NCBI RefSeq assembly: GCF_900142015.1
Contig: NZ_FQZN01000008.1
Coordinates: 124,001-188,000 of the forward strand
Direction: 5' to 3'
Origin: Bacteroides stercorirosoris
Lineage (GTDB): Bacteria > Bacteroidota > Bacteroidia > Bacteroidales > Bacteroidaceae
Length of the DNA stretch: 64,000 bases
The notes below the pieces were generated by a model. That model saw nothing but the letters and a program-made list of their open reading frames with translations. It searched no databases and had not been told where the DNA came from. Positions within the stretch are counted from its first letter, which is position 1. Every line of letters begins with the position of its first letter. Made by a program: the position numbers and the translations under genes. This document shows positions 8,917 to 18,030 of the stretch, one piece after another.

Positions 8917-10227
8917 TTAGTCTTCGTATTCCACTATCTTCCTTAACGGAGCTAACAAACGCTCCAATACGTTCCTGTCCGCCAATATGATATCTGCTGT
9001 CCCTTTCAATTCACGTACTGTGGGGAGCGTTCTGCCATAGTTTGTATGCAAACCGTCGGGCAAAGCGATTTCCACAATGTATACTCCGTCTTCTGTCGGA
9101 ACCGGAGAAATACTTTCCACCCTTCCCTTTACATAACCAAATTCCTGATCAGGATAATTATCCATACGCACATGTACTTTTTGTCCTATCTGTACCTTTC
9201 CCGAACCTTGCAAAGGAAGCTTTGCCTTTCCAATCACTTTCGAATCTTTCGAAGGTTGTACCACAAAAACCGTCTCCCCCGATTCTACATTCTGATTACG
9301 GCTCCAAACCGTCATAAAAGTTACTTTGCCACAAATCGGACTACAGAACAAATAGCTTTGTTCCCACGAACTCAATTGAGCTTCAAGCTGTTCCACTGCA
9401 TTCTTCAATTCAAGTCTGTAGTTTTGTTCTTCATCATAAGCCTGCTTGCCCAAATCCAACAAGTTTTCTTCCTGCTGCTCCAATTGCATTTCAGCTTGCA
9501 ATAAGCTCATACCGGAAGTTTCCCTGGTGCGCAGACTCTGTAAATAACGGCTACCCGACTCTTCAAATTCCGCCGCAATCATAGCATCCCCTGCAAAAAG
9601 AATGGAATCCCGGTCATACATACTTTGCGCCAATTTCATTTCTTTTTCAGTCAATGTATGTTCGCGATGCGCCAGATTGAGGTAAGAACGTTGCCCACCC
9701 AACTGTTTCCTTCCAGCATTCAATTTCTTCGTATAATAATCTTGTTCAACAAAACGGATATAATCCGAAAGAGCAATCATGAAAGAGGCATACACCGTTT
9801 GCAGTTCTCCTAACTGCAAGCGTTTACCTATAAAATAGTCCGCTCCTTTATCCGGTTCATAACCGGCCTCTTTCCATTCTTTCATACTATCTGTCAGCCA
9901 CAGTACATCTTCAGTTACAGAAGTATTCTGAATTACCCCCAAACGCTCGCCAGCCTGCACCATGCGACCATTATTTACATACAACGTATCAAGCTTTCCT
10001 GTTGAACGTGCCAGGATAAAGGCCGGAGGTTCTTCAGTTGTCAGAGTCACTTCCGCTTGCAGCACATCCGGGTATCGAAATACCCAGCACCCAACCAATA
10101 TAACAAGCAGAATAATGAACAGAACCGTTATCCCCCACCTCACCACCCAAGGTGAAATGTGATTCATAACTTCCTGCACTTCTTCACTACGCAGTTCTAT
10201 CTCCTTGTATTTTTTCTCTTCTTCCAC
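8917..10227 (-). CDS. HlyD family adaptor of peptide exporter
   Basis: 436 residues with one N-terminal membrane helix (WGITVLFIILLVILVGCWVF, about residues 31-50), a biotinyl-lipoyl-like segment (ILARSTGKLDTLYVNNGRMV), long coiled-coil arms about residues 150-290, and a C-terminal beta-barrel region. This is the membrane fusion protein that links an ABC exporter to the outer membrane in type I-like secretion. It lies 19 bp downstream of the C39-ABC transporter gene in the same direction and is the last gene of the cluster. No outer membrane TolC partner is in the cluster; a TolC homologue occurs in the RND operon at 35751-37226, but any link is inference. Confidence 0.9.
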   Translation of the reverse strand: MEEEKKYKEIELRSEEVQEVMNHISPWVVRWGITVLFIILLVILVGCWVFRYPDVLQAEVTLTTEEPPAFILARSTGKLDTLYVNNGRMVQAGERLGVIQNTSVTEDVLWLTDSMKEWKEAGYEPDKGADYFIGKRLQLGELQTVYASFMIALSDYIRFVEQDYYTKKLNAGRKQLGGQRSYLNLAHREHTLTEKEMKLAQSMYDRDSILFAGDAMIAAEFEESGSRYLQSLRTRETSGMSLLQAEMQLEQQEENLLDLGKQAYDEEQNYRLELKNAVEQLEAQLSSWEQSYLFCSPICGKVTFMTVWSRNQNVESGETVFVVQPSKDSKVIGKAKLPLQGSGKVQIGQKVHVRMDNYPDQEFGYVKGRVESISPVPTEDGVYIVEIALPDGLHTNYGRTLPTVRELKGTADIILADRNVLERLLAPLRKIVEYED

Positions 10228-10246
10228 AGTATTGAGTTACAAATTT

Positions 10247-12457
10247 CTAATTACCCAGTTCCAATTGATTTTTCACCAACTGATAATACAAACCCTTCCG
10301 CTCAGTCAGTTCCCGGTGAGTTCCCTCTTCCGCTATCTTCCCTCTATCCAGCACTATTATGTTATCCGCATCTCTCACCGTACTCAGCCGGTGAGCCACC
10401 ACTACGACCGTCTTACCTTTATAGAATTCGTACAAATGTTCCATAATCTCACGTTCATTATTGGCATCCAAAGCATTAGTAGCCTCATCAAAAAACAGAT
10501 AATCCGGATTCTTATAAACGGCACGGGCTATCAAGATGCGTTGCCGTTGTCCCTGGCTGATACCATTCCCTTCCATACCAATTTTAGTATTATATCCTAA
10601 CGGTAGAGAATCTATAAAATCACGAATATTTGCAATAGTCACCGCATGCCGCAAGCGTTCAATATCAATCTGCTCTTCGCCCACTGCAATATTCTGGGCT
10701 ATTGTTTCAGAAAAGATGAAACCATCCTGCATCACCGAACCGGTTCGGGCACGCCATAAGTGCGGATTGATATTTTCTAACGGAGTATCCTGTATTTTGA
10801 CAGTTCCTTTATTGGGAGTATAGAAGCCAAGCATCAACTTTATCAAAGTGGTTTTACCGCTTCCACTCGCTCCAACAATAGCTGTCACCCTATGTCGGGG
10901 AATATGAAGAGAAATATCATCCAGCACATAATCCCTATCCGCACCATCATAACTGAACGACAGATTCTCGATCCGGATATCTCCCTTTTCCGGCAACACC
11001 GTCAGTTTCGATGAGATATCCTGTTCTTCATCCTTTTTGCTATGTATCTCATTCAGACGTTCCAAGCTAATCTTCGCATCCTGAAACTGCTGAGCAAAAC
11101 CGATAAAAGAAGAAACCGGAGAACTCAACTGACCGATAATATAAGTAAGAGACATCATCATACCCAAAGTCATCTGCCCATCTATCACCGCCTTTGCCGC
11201 AATGAATGAGATTACAATGTTCGTAGTCTGATTAAAGAAAATAGAGCCCACTTGCTGAACCTGTCCCAATGCCAACCCCTTTATACTGATTTTAAACAAT
11301 TTCACCTGTATGCGCTCCCATTGCCAGCGTTTTTGCGTTTCACAGTTGTTCAGCTTGATCTCCTGCATGGCAGTCACCATCTGTATCAGACTGCTTTGTT
11401 CTCCGGCAGCTTGTGCAAAGCGTCGTATGTCCAGTTCGCGCCGATACTTCATGAAAACAAGTATCCAACAAACGTACAAGGTATTGCCTAATAAGAAAAT
11501 GCCTAACACCGTGAGATTATAATAAGCAAGTACAAAAGCAAAAATGAAAAAGTTGACGAACGAAAAGAGCGTAGTAATGGATGATCCCGTAAGAAAAGTC
11601 TTGATACGTTCATGGTCACCAATACGCTGCATAATATCGCCCACCATTTTCGAATCAAAGAAATGCAATGGCAGTTTCATCAATTTTGCCAGAAAATCAG
11701 ATATCAATGATATGGTAATCCTCGTGTTGACATGCAATAATATCCAACTGCGGATAAACTCTACCGACAGTTGTGAAACAGAAATTATGACTTGGGCTAC
11801 CAATACCAGTATTATAAAATTCAGATTGCTATCTCGTATACCGACATCTACCAATGATTGTGTAAGAAAAGGAAGGATAAGTTGCAACAGACTGACAGTC
11901 AACATCCCTAATATCAATTGTATTAGTTGTTTCTTATAGGGAGTGAGATATCTCAGAAAGAAAAGCAATCCTCTTTCTCTAATTTCCGGTTCATCTTCAC
12001 GATGGTAGAAATCAGGGCCGGGTTCTAAAATCAATGCAGTCCCTACATCCTCTCCTTCCGTCCTTGTCGACAACCAGCATTTCTTGAATTCTTGCTCATT
12101 ATAAGTCACCAATTGTTTTCCGGGATCAGCAATCCGAAACCAATATTCTCCACGTTTCTTTTTAATGCCATAGCAAACTACAAAATGATTCTGATTCCAA
12201 TGCAGGATACAAGGTAAAGGCACATCAGTAATCAGTTGGTCAAATGAAACATGGACGCCCGCTGTACGAAAGCCAATAGCCTCTCCTGCATCACTGATGC
12301 CCAAAAGCGATACTCCTTCGCGAGATATGAACGAACGCGCCCGCAATGTCTGCAATGAATAGCTTTTACCATAGTATTTAGCAATCATACGCAAACAAGT
12401 AGGACCACAATCCATCGCATCTGCCTGGTGATAGTATGGAAATGAATGTTTCATCAA
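10247..12457 (-). CDS. C39 peptidase-containing ABC exporter (PCAT)
   Basis: 736 residues in the classical order. An N-terminal C39 cysteine peptidase (about 1-130) carries Cys17 in DCGPTCL, His91 in NQNHFVV and Asp111 in RIADPG, so the triad looks complete. A six-helix membrane domain spans about 165-450. The ATPase has Walker A GASGSGKTT near 525, signature ISQGQRQR near 630 and Walker B YLFFDEAT near 650. Such exporters remove double-glycine leaders and translocate the core peptide. Two GG-leader peptides (13959-14180 and 19204-19431) in the same cluster are the obvious substrates. Its start overlaps the stop of the upstream TlpA gene by 4 bp, indicating translational coupling. Confidence 0.95.
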   Translation of the reverse strand: MMKHSFPYYHQADAMDCGPTCLRMIAKYYGKSYSLQTLRARSFISREGVSLLGISDAGEAIGFRTAGVHVSFDQLITDVPLPCILHWNQNHFVVCYGIKKKRGEYWFRIADPGKQLVTYNEQEFKKCWLSTRTEGEDVGTALILEPGPDFYHREDEPEIRERGLLFFLRYLTPYKKQLIQLILGMLTVSLLQLILPFLTQSLVDVGIRDSNLNFIILVLVAQVIISVSQLSVEFIRSWILLHVNTRITISLISDFLAKLMKLPLHFFDSKMVGDIMQRIGDHERIKTFLTGSSITTLFSFVNFFIFAFVLAYYNLTVLGIFLLGNTLYVCWILVFMKYRRELDIRRFAQAAGEQSSLIQMVTAMQEIKLNNCETQKRWQWERIQVKLFKISIKGLALGQVQQVGSIFFNQTTNIVISFIAAKAVIDGQMTLGMMMSLTYIIGQLSSPVSSFIGFAQQFQDAKISLERLNEIHSKKDEEQDISSKLTVLPEKGDIRIENLSFSYDGADRDYVLDDISLHIPRHRVTAIVGASGSGKTTLIKLMLGFYTPNKGTVKIQDTPLENINPHLWRARTGSVMQDGFIFSETIAQNIAVGEEQIDIERLRHAVTIANIRDFIDSLPLGYNTKIGMEGNGISQGQRQRILIARAVYKNPDYLFFDEATNALDANNEREIMEHLYEFYKGKTVVVVAHRLSTVRDADNIIVLDRGKIAEEGTHRELTERKGLYYQLVKNQLELGN

Positions 12458-13896
12458 TTCACCCGCATATTAAGTTCTTTCTCAATTTCATTCTTCATAG
12501 CATTTATATCACTGGGGCGGGGTAAGTCCGGTATTACAATCTCACCATCCTTATTCAGCAGTATATAGCGAGGTACAAATATACTCCCACCTTGAAAAAA
12601 CTTCTCCGTAATATCCTGTCTCATTTTCTGTGATGCTCTCAGATGATAGCCTTCCAAGCGAAAAAGTTCAATATCCTTTTTCCATTGCTTTTCTTCCTCT
12701 TGTCTGTCTATTGACAGATAAACCATGGCAATCTGAGGATATTGTTTCAACCACTCATGCAAGGCTGCAGCATGCTGAAACTCCTGACGGCAAGGCAAGC
12801 ACCACGTTGCCCACACATCAACCAAAATCCATTTATTTTGTAGCTCTTTCGCTTTCAACAAATCCTGCAACGAATCAGCTGATGAAGCTAAATAACTATG
12901 CTGAAAAGGCTTATTATTTACTTTATTCAGTTCTAGTATATGTTTAATTATACATACTGATTCCGTATCAGGATAATTATCCACCAAATACTTATACATT
13001 TTTGTCTTATCAAACTCGTCCACTTTATAAAGAAATTGCATTATAAATGCTTCAAACCAAACAGGCAACCGTAGTTTATCAGGGAGCAGTAAATATTTCC
13101 GATATGCTCCAAAAGCATCTTCATCATGACCATTTAACAAAGCCAGTTTCTGTTTATCATCCAATCCATCATACAATAAGCTCAAATACAGATCTTCATA
13201 TAACCCGGTAAGAGGATACTTAACCAATTCTTCGTCAGTCGGAGGTATAGAAGAAAAAAGAGAATCAATCATCATAGTCGCCTTTTCTCTGGTATCCGCA
13301 GTCGCTAAAGCATTTTCTTTAAGATTATAATAATGCGCAATCAAATTATAATTGTAATGCATCCCCACATTCTTTCTCATCACATCGGCAAAAGCAGAAG
13401 TCACTTTTCCTTCATATTCTAATGCATCAAGTTTATCATATACACCTATTTTCTTTATTTCATTTTGTATCCACTGTATATTTACGCTATCCTGAAATAT
13501 CTCATTCAATTTATTTTTTACCTGATCCGTATATGAAAAAGGATAATCAAAATTCCAATAAAACAGACCTTCAGCATTTGTGCCTGAAAACACAGCATTG
13601 CCTTTTTCGTAAGTCACCATTAAACTATCGTTTGGAAAGAGAAGTAGTTCAATCTTTCCTTTAGGAAGTCGGCAACTTACAAAAGCCAAATCATCCACAT
13701 CCAACTTACAAATATATTTCTCCTTTGGCATTAAGCATATAGTATCGGTGGGGTATCTCTGATTAAAAAAGCCATCAACTGGAGCATGAAGGCGGAGAAC
13801 CACCGGTTCATCTGATTGAAAAACAACTATCGCTTTCTGAGCTTGTACACTCCAATGCCAAATGAGCAATAACAAAAAAACAGTTTTCCTCTTCAT
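12454..13896 (-). CDS. TlpA-like thioredoxin-fold protein, exported
   Basis: 480 residues with an N-terminal signal (KTVFLLLLIWHWSVQAQ). The first 330 residues are an N-terminal extension like that of Bacteroidetes TlpA/ResA proteins (DUF4369-like character, not certain). The C-terminal thioredoxin fold contains the redox motif WATWCLPC at about residues 362-368. TlpA-type proteins act in the periplasm as thiol-disulfide reductants or isomerases. In this cluster it could keep or reshuffle the cysteines of the exported 4-cysteine peptides together with the VKOR fusion. The gene is coupled to the ABC exporter by a 4-bp overlap and follows the precursor 1 gene after a strong stem-loop. Confidence 0.88.
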   Translation of the reverse strand: MKRKTVFLLLLIWHWSVQAQKAIVVFQSDEPVVLRLHAPVDGFFNQRYPTDTICLMPKEKYICKLDVDDLAFVSCRLPKGKIELLLFPNDSLMVTYEKGNAVFSGTNAEGLFYWNFDYPFSYTDQVKNKLNEIFQDSVNIQWIQNEIKKIGVYDKLDALEYEGKVTSAFADVMRKNVGMHYNYNLIAHYYNLKENALATADTREKATMMIDSLFSSIPPTDEELVKYPLTGLYEDLYLSLLYDGLDDKQKLALLNGHDEDAFGAYRKYLLLPDKLRLPVWFEAFIMQFLYKVDEFDKTKMYKYLVDNYPDTESVCIIKHILELNKVNNKPFQHSYLASSADSLQDLLKAKELQNKWILVDVWATWCLPCRQEFQHAAALHEWLKQYPQIAMVYLSIDRQEEEKQWKKDIELFRLEGYHLRASQKMRQDITEKFFQGGSIFVPRYILLNKDGEIVIPDLPRPSDINAMKNEIEKELNMRVN

Positions 13897-13918
13897 CTTA
13901 ATAATTTTATTATAGGAT

Positions 13919-13943
13919 ATAGAGAGGGAGTTCCCCTCTCTAT
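13919..13943. terminator. Stem-loop between precursor peptide 1 and tlpA
   Basis: Perfect 10-bp inverted repeat ATAGAGAGGG / CCCTCTCTAT with a 5-base loop. On the transcribed (-) strand it is not followed by a clear U-run, so it may act as an attenuator or RNA-stabilising hairpin just after the precursor gene, keeping precursor mRNA more abundant than that of the export genes. This role is inferred. Confidence 0.6.
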
Positions 13944-13958
13944 TTTTACAATAAGTAC

Positions 13959-14180
13959 TTACGCAGGTTTGTCATAAGTACAAGATATAACTTGATAAGT
14001 TAAACACTCATCTCTCTCCGCATGAAGAGTAGCATTAGTAATAGTCTCAGCTTTTATAATTCTTGTAATAGGAGTCTTGTTTACTATAACAACAGAACCA
14101 GGCTCAGAACATACGCAACGATACCATGCTGCACCGCCACGGATTTGCTTCATTTCCGAAGCATTCAGAATTCGTTTCAT
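13959..14180 (-). CDS. Double-glycine leader peptide precursor 1 (4 Cys)
   Basis: About 73 residues from the ATG at 14180; an ATG two codons earlier at 14186 is possible. The N-terminus MKRILNASEMKQIRGG is a typical leader of the Bacteroidetes GG type, ending in Gly-Gly, the cut site for C39 peptidases. The core of about 57 residues begins AAWYRCVCSEPG and has four cysteines (a C-x-C pair early and C-x7-C near the end), enough for two disulfides. It shares the leader pattern xILNxSEMKQxRGG with precursor 2 at 19204-19431, while the cores are unrelated in sequence. No radical SAM or lanthipeptide synthetase gene is near, so disulfide bonding is the only modification suggested by context. Its activity (toxin or signal) is unknown. 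Confidence 0.82.
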   Translation of the reverse strand: MKRILNASEMKQIRGGAAWYRCVCSEPGSVVIVNKTPITRIIKAETITNATLHAERDECLTYQVISCTYDKPA

Positions 14181-14277
14181 AAGCATTTTTTTTAGACATT
14201 ATCGTATGATTCATAATAATGGTTAGCTATTCCATTACCGTTACTGCCCCACGATATTTCACAGTAACATTTATATA

Positions 14278-15855
14278 TCAATTGATATTTAAATCCCCAA
14301 AATACCTCATATCTTCAATCTTATAATTATCCGGCAACTGGTAACCGTTTATTAAAATCGTAGGAGTTGCCGTTAACTTGTTTTTATATCGCCATTCATT
14401 ATGATTACCCAATTCTTGAGAGACTTCCGCAGTTCTCAAATCATAACCAAACGTCATGATATAGGCTTCGCCCAAATACTTCTTTCCTGCAAACCACTCA
14501 TTATAAATCATTTCAGCCTTATCACGTTTTTCCTGCTGATAAACGGCAAGAAGAAACCGGGCACTGTTTTCAAGCTCTTTATTGAAAGATGAGAAAATAT
14601 ATTGCACACAAACTTTGTCCCCCATTTCTTTCAGCAATGTACCAATACGTTTATGCATCTGTGCACATGGATTACAATGCGGGTTAGTCAAGATCGTAAT
14701 ACGTAACTTTGCTTGCGGACATCCCCAAAGGATTTGAGAAGTGGCAGCACCAACCTCATAACGAGGCTGTTGCTCTAATTGAGAAAGAAAAACATTCTCT
14801 GATGCTTTCAGATTATTCAATTCATACGTTACACTCTTTAATTGTTCCGAACGAAACCAACGTTCAGTCAGAAGATGTAAAGCTAAAAAAGGGAGTAAAT
14901 AAAGTATGGCTACAGACAGCACTTCCTGTATTTCAAAAGTCGGCCACTGCCATCCCACACAAGCATTGACAATAGCCATCAACCAAAGCAGTAACAAAAC
15001 AGACAAGCACAACGGACACCATTGTTTGGCCACCTTATACTGATACCAAACGCTCCAAACCGTGTAAGGTAAAGACAATAAATTAACAAGAACCAAGTAG
15101 GGTCCCCATTGGGGATAAAATACTGTCATGATAAGACTTGATACAAAATAGCCAAGTCCTATTTCACTCCAACTAAACACTCCCCATAACTTAGCTGCTT
15201 CAGACTCCAGCACACTATTACAATCACCTTGTTTGAATAAAGAACAGATTTTATCAGTATACTCACTTTGTATTTTCCCCTGTTTCAACAATAATAAATA
15301 AGTCACCCCTACACCTGCCAGATTAATGAGTAACACTAAACTACCTGCCACTGAAGAAAACAACTGATGTTGCAAACATCCCAATAACAATAAAATAGCT
15401 AAAATCATAATCATACCTATTTTCTGAACCGAACTCAAAAATTCCGCTTTCCAATGTTTTCTATATTCCGGTTCTACTGATGATTTTCCCGGTTCAGCAA
15501 CAAGCGCAATACCCGACCATAATCTTTTAAATTCTTCTACAGGTACAGATATTCGTTTTCCCCGCCAGATATATTCCACCATTTGTCCGGATAAATGTCT
15601 CACAACTACAAAATCATTACCAACGTGGGCCACGAACGGAAAAGTTAATTCCCCCAAGTCTTTATCTTCCACTTGTACTCCAGCATTCTCTATCTTATAC
15701 ACAGACAACATATCCGACAAGCCATACAAGTTATAGCGATGCGGATGCTCTGCAAAAAGTTTATCAGCAAAACTTCTTGTAAAAGTAACCTGCAGTTCAT
15801 GCAAATAGGTTGATAAAAGTGTTTTCATGTATTCAAATGATTTATAAATTCTCAT
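14278..15855 (-). CDS. C39-like / VKOR / thioredoxin fusion protein
   Basis: 525 residues with three parts. Residues about 1-120 resemble a C39 peptidase domain but lack the catalytic Cys, and the His position reads Asp (HVGNDFVVV), so it is a degenerate C39-like domain that may only bind leaders. Residues about 140-330 form a vitamin K epoxide reductase domain with several helices, loop cysteines (KICSLFKQGDC, about 204 and 212) and the active CxxC in WCPLC near 279. Residues about 360-525 are a DsbA/DsbC-like thioredoxin fold with HCNPC near 392 and a cis-Pro loop TATPT near 497. VKOR plus a thioredoxin partner generates disulfides using quinones. The start overlaps the upstream stop by ATGA. 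It probably oxidises the exported peptides. Confidence 0.88.
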   Translation of the reverse strand: MRIYKSFEYMKTLLSTYLHELQVTFTRSFADKLFAEHPHRYNLYGLSDMLSVYKIENAGVQVEDKDLGELTFPFVAHVGNDFVVVRHLSGQMVEYIWRGKRISVPVEEFKRLWSGIALVAEPGKSSVEPEYRKHWKAEFLSSVQKIGMIMILAILLLLGCLQHQLFSSVAGSLVLLINLAGVGVTYLLLLKQGKIQSEYTDKICSLFKQGDCNSVLESEAAKLWGVFSWSEIGLGYFVSSLIMTVFYPQWGPYLVLVNLLSLPYTVWSVWYQYKVAKQWCPLCLSVLLLLWLMAIVNACVGWQWPTFEIQEVLSVAILYLLPFLALHLLTERWFRSEQLKSVTYELNNLKASENVFLSQLEQQPRYEVGAATSQILWGCPQAKLRITILTNPHCNPCAQMHKRIGTLLKEMGDKVCVQYIFSSFNKELENSARFLLAVYQQEKRDKAEMIYNEWFAGKKYLGEAYIMTFGYDLRTAEVSQELGNHNEWRYKNKLTATPTILINGYQLPDNYKIEDMRYFGDLNIN

Positions 15856-17009
15856 TCATCTTTTAAACGTATCAAGACCAGCACCGGATTACCTTCCAAA
15901 TCATCCGCATCCAATTTCCGATGAAGAGCACCAGGAATATTCTCTACCTTATATGCTTTTGTCTGTGTCACAATATATTCGCGTCCTTTTAGTTTGACAT
16001 ATGACATCCGCAGATAGCGCATAGACAAATCTCCACGTTTATCATACACCATGTCATCCCTAAGTTTATACGTAATGTCCGCATTTTTATCATACAAATT
16101 GTAATATACTCCCTGGCTTCTATTTTCAGAACCCCAAGCTAACAACAGAAAGTTTTTGGTATCAATTATTCTCAAGCATCGAATACGTTCTTCTGGAAGT
16201 AAAGAAAGATCATCTGTTTCCTGCAGGCGAAAATTCCCTTTATCAAATAAATAAGCAGCTCTTTCGCAAGAAGGGCTTACATAAAAAATAGTGTCATTAA
16301 AATTATCCCAATAGATCATTGTGCTATCATCTACAGAAGTATAATTATTAATCAGAACAACTCCCGGGTAAAAAGATGTTCTGGATTCTTGCCCACGACG
16401 GCACTCCACAAGAGCACCATCTTTATTCATTACCATCCAATACAACGGTTTTTCACCGACGGTTCCCGCATTCATATAATAGAAATATAGTAAACCATTC
16501 TGAACCTGAAAAATATCCGGACAATACATTCCACTTGCTTTTTCAGGCATTTGCAAATGTACACGTTGCAAGAATTCTCCTGTCAAAGAATAACTTAACA
16601 AAATATCAGGGTACATAAAAGCATAAACAATTCCATTCATAGCATCTACAGCCATATCATAATTGCCACTTTGATACTCTCCAGGACCTTGTCCTATACT
16701 CCCTATAGTATTCAAGAAATGTCCCTCTGAATCAAATCTTAAAATACCATATTTATTTGTAGCACCTATAATAAAGCTATCTGTTAAAACCAAATTACCA
16801 ATCCCGGAGAGCAGGATGCTATCGTCAAACTGTACGTACATCACTGTATCTACTATATCCATCAAATTTATGGTGGAAGATGCGCTATGAGGAGACAAAA
16901 CCTGCAAGCCTTCTTTCCTGCCCACAGAAGAACAAGATAAAAGAAACAATACAAGAATAAGGAACTGCACTCTTATTCCACCATATTTTATAAAAGTTTT
17001 CATAAGCAA
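15852..17009 (-). CDS. Six-bladed beta-propeller lipoprotein A
   Basis: 385 residues. The N-terminus has a hydrophobic stretch ending in a lipobox (LFLLSCSS), so it is a lipoprotein. The motif YGILRFDSEGHFLNTIG followed by SIGQGPGEY near residue 100 is diagnostic of the Bacteroidetes 6-bladed beta-propeller family (DUF5128/DUF4934-like). It ends in a conserved IRLKDE tail, shared with propeller C. It is one of three tandem paralogues between precursor 2 and the VKOR fusion. The family's role is unknown; adjacency in the export cluster suggests surface or periplasmic handling, sensing or immunity towards the peptides. Its stop overlaps the VKOR fusion start. Confidence 0.85.
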   Translation of the reverse strand: MLMKTFIKYGGIRVQFLILVLFLLSCSSVGRKEGLQVLSPHSASSTINLMDIVDTVMYVQFDDSILLSGIGNLVLTDSFIIGATNKYGILRFDSEGHFLNTIGSIGQGPGEYQSGNYDMAVDAMNGIVYAFMYPDILLSYSLTGEFLQRVHLQMPEKASGMYCPDIFQVQNGLLYFYYMNAGTVGEKPLYWMVMNKDGALVECRRGQESRTSFYPGVVLINNYTSVDDSTMIYWDNFNDTIFYVSPSCERAAYLFDKGNFRLQETDDLSLLPEERIRCLRIIDTKNFLLLAWGSENRSQGVYYNLYDKNADITYKLRDDMVYDKRGDLSMRYLRMSYVKLKGREYIVTQTKAYKVENIPGALHRKLDADDLEGNPVLVLIRLKDE

Positions 17010-17071
17010 TATATTGTTAGCTCATATACTTAGATTGCTCTAAACTTCCAAACAAGAACATTTCAATACTA

Positions 17072-17974
17072 TTATTTCTTCAGCCGAATCCGTATCAATA
17101 CATTATTACCTTCCTCATCTATACTTTTAGCTTGTTCTCGTATCTTGGGATCATCAGAAGCTAACCAAGCATCCACCAATTCATAAGGCTGATAAATAGC
17201 CTCTAAATATTCTCGCCCATCTATTACAAAATAATTATAAGGGAAAAATAAAGGATTCCATTTTCCCCACATAGCAACGGGTTCCTCCCCCTTCTCCGAA
17301 ACCCGGTATATAGTATCACTATATTGGTTCCAGACCAACATTGTATCGCCTAAACAACCTAAGTTCGTAGATGAAAAGCTATAATAATTACCCTGAGCAA
17401 AATGTAAACTTTCATCCCTCTTGAGGGATAATAAATTTCCTATCGTATCTGTTATTGCATAAATATAGGGTGATGATTCACCGGCAATTACTGTATAATA
17501 AAAGTAAAGCCTATCCTTTAGATGATAGAATTTCCAAGCCCATTCTTTAGGAAGTTGGACAGAATGTTTACTCAAAAAGAATCCATCATAAGAAAAAGAT
17601 AGAAGTTTGGAGTTATCTTGACAATAAACATATATAATGGAGTCTACTTCATTTATAGCCGTTGTATAAGAACCAACATATTCTCCTGGCCCTTGTCCTA
17701 TAGATCCTATTCTGCCTATAAGATGTCCTTCATTATTATACTTTAATATTCCCTGTTCCGTTCCAACCAAGAAAAAGGATGTAGCATGCGTGATTTCTCC
17801 CCTTTGATAATCAATAGAGTCAGGCTGAATAATTGTCATTTCATCGGCTATATCCGACACTTTCAGACTTTTTTCAATAAAATCATCATAATTCCAAACC
17901 ATAATAGTACTTTCCGGCTTATTATAGCAGGAATACAAGAAAAGCAGCAGGAAAATGAGCAATAAGTTTCTCAT
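17072..17974 (-). CDS. Six-bladed beta-propeller lipoprotein B
   Basis: 300 residues, the shortest of the three paralogues. It has a lipoprotein signal with LFLYSC and the same signature segment, GILKYNNEGHLIGRIG then SIGQGPGEY. The C-terminal end VLIRIRLKK matches the end of propellers A and C (VxIxIRLKxE). Compared with A (385) and C (364) it lacks about 60-80 residues in the C-terminal half, around the penultimate blades, so it may be a reduced form. It lies 56 bp after propeller C and 62 bp before propeller A, within the operon. Confidence 0.82.
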   Translation of the reverse strand: MRNLLLIFLLLFLYSCYNKPESTIMVWNYDDFIEKSLKVSDIADEMTIIQPDSIDYQRGEITHATSFFLVGTEQGILKYNNEGHLIGRIGSIGQGPGEYVGSYTTAINEVDSIIYVYCQDNSKLLSFSYDGFFLSKHSVQLPKEWAWKFYHLKDRLYFYYTVIAGESSPYIYAITDTIGNLLSLKRDESLHFAQGNYYSFSSTNLGCLGDTMLVWNQYSDTIYRVSEKGEEPVAMWGKWNPLFFPYNYFVIDGREYLEAIYQPYELVDAWLASDDPKIREQAKSIDEEGNNVLIRIRLKK

Positions 17975-18030
17975 ACTAAAATAATTATCTAATCATTCTT
18001 CTGTTAGTGTATTCAATGCTATACGGACTT

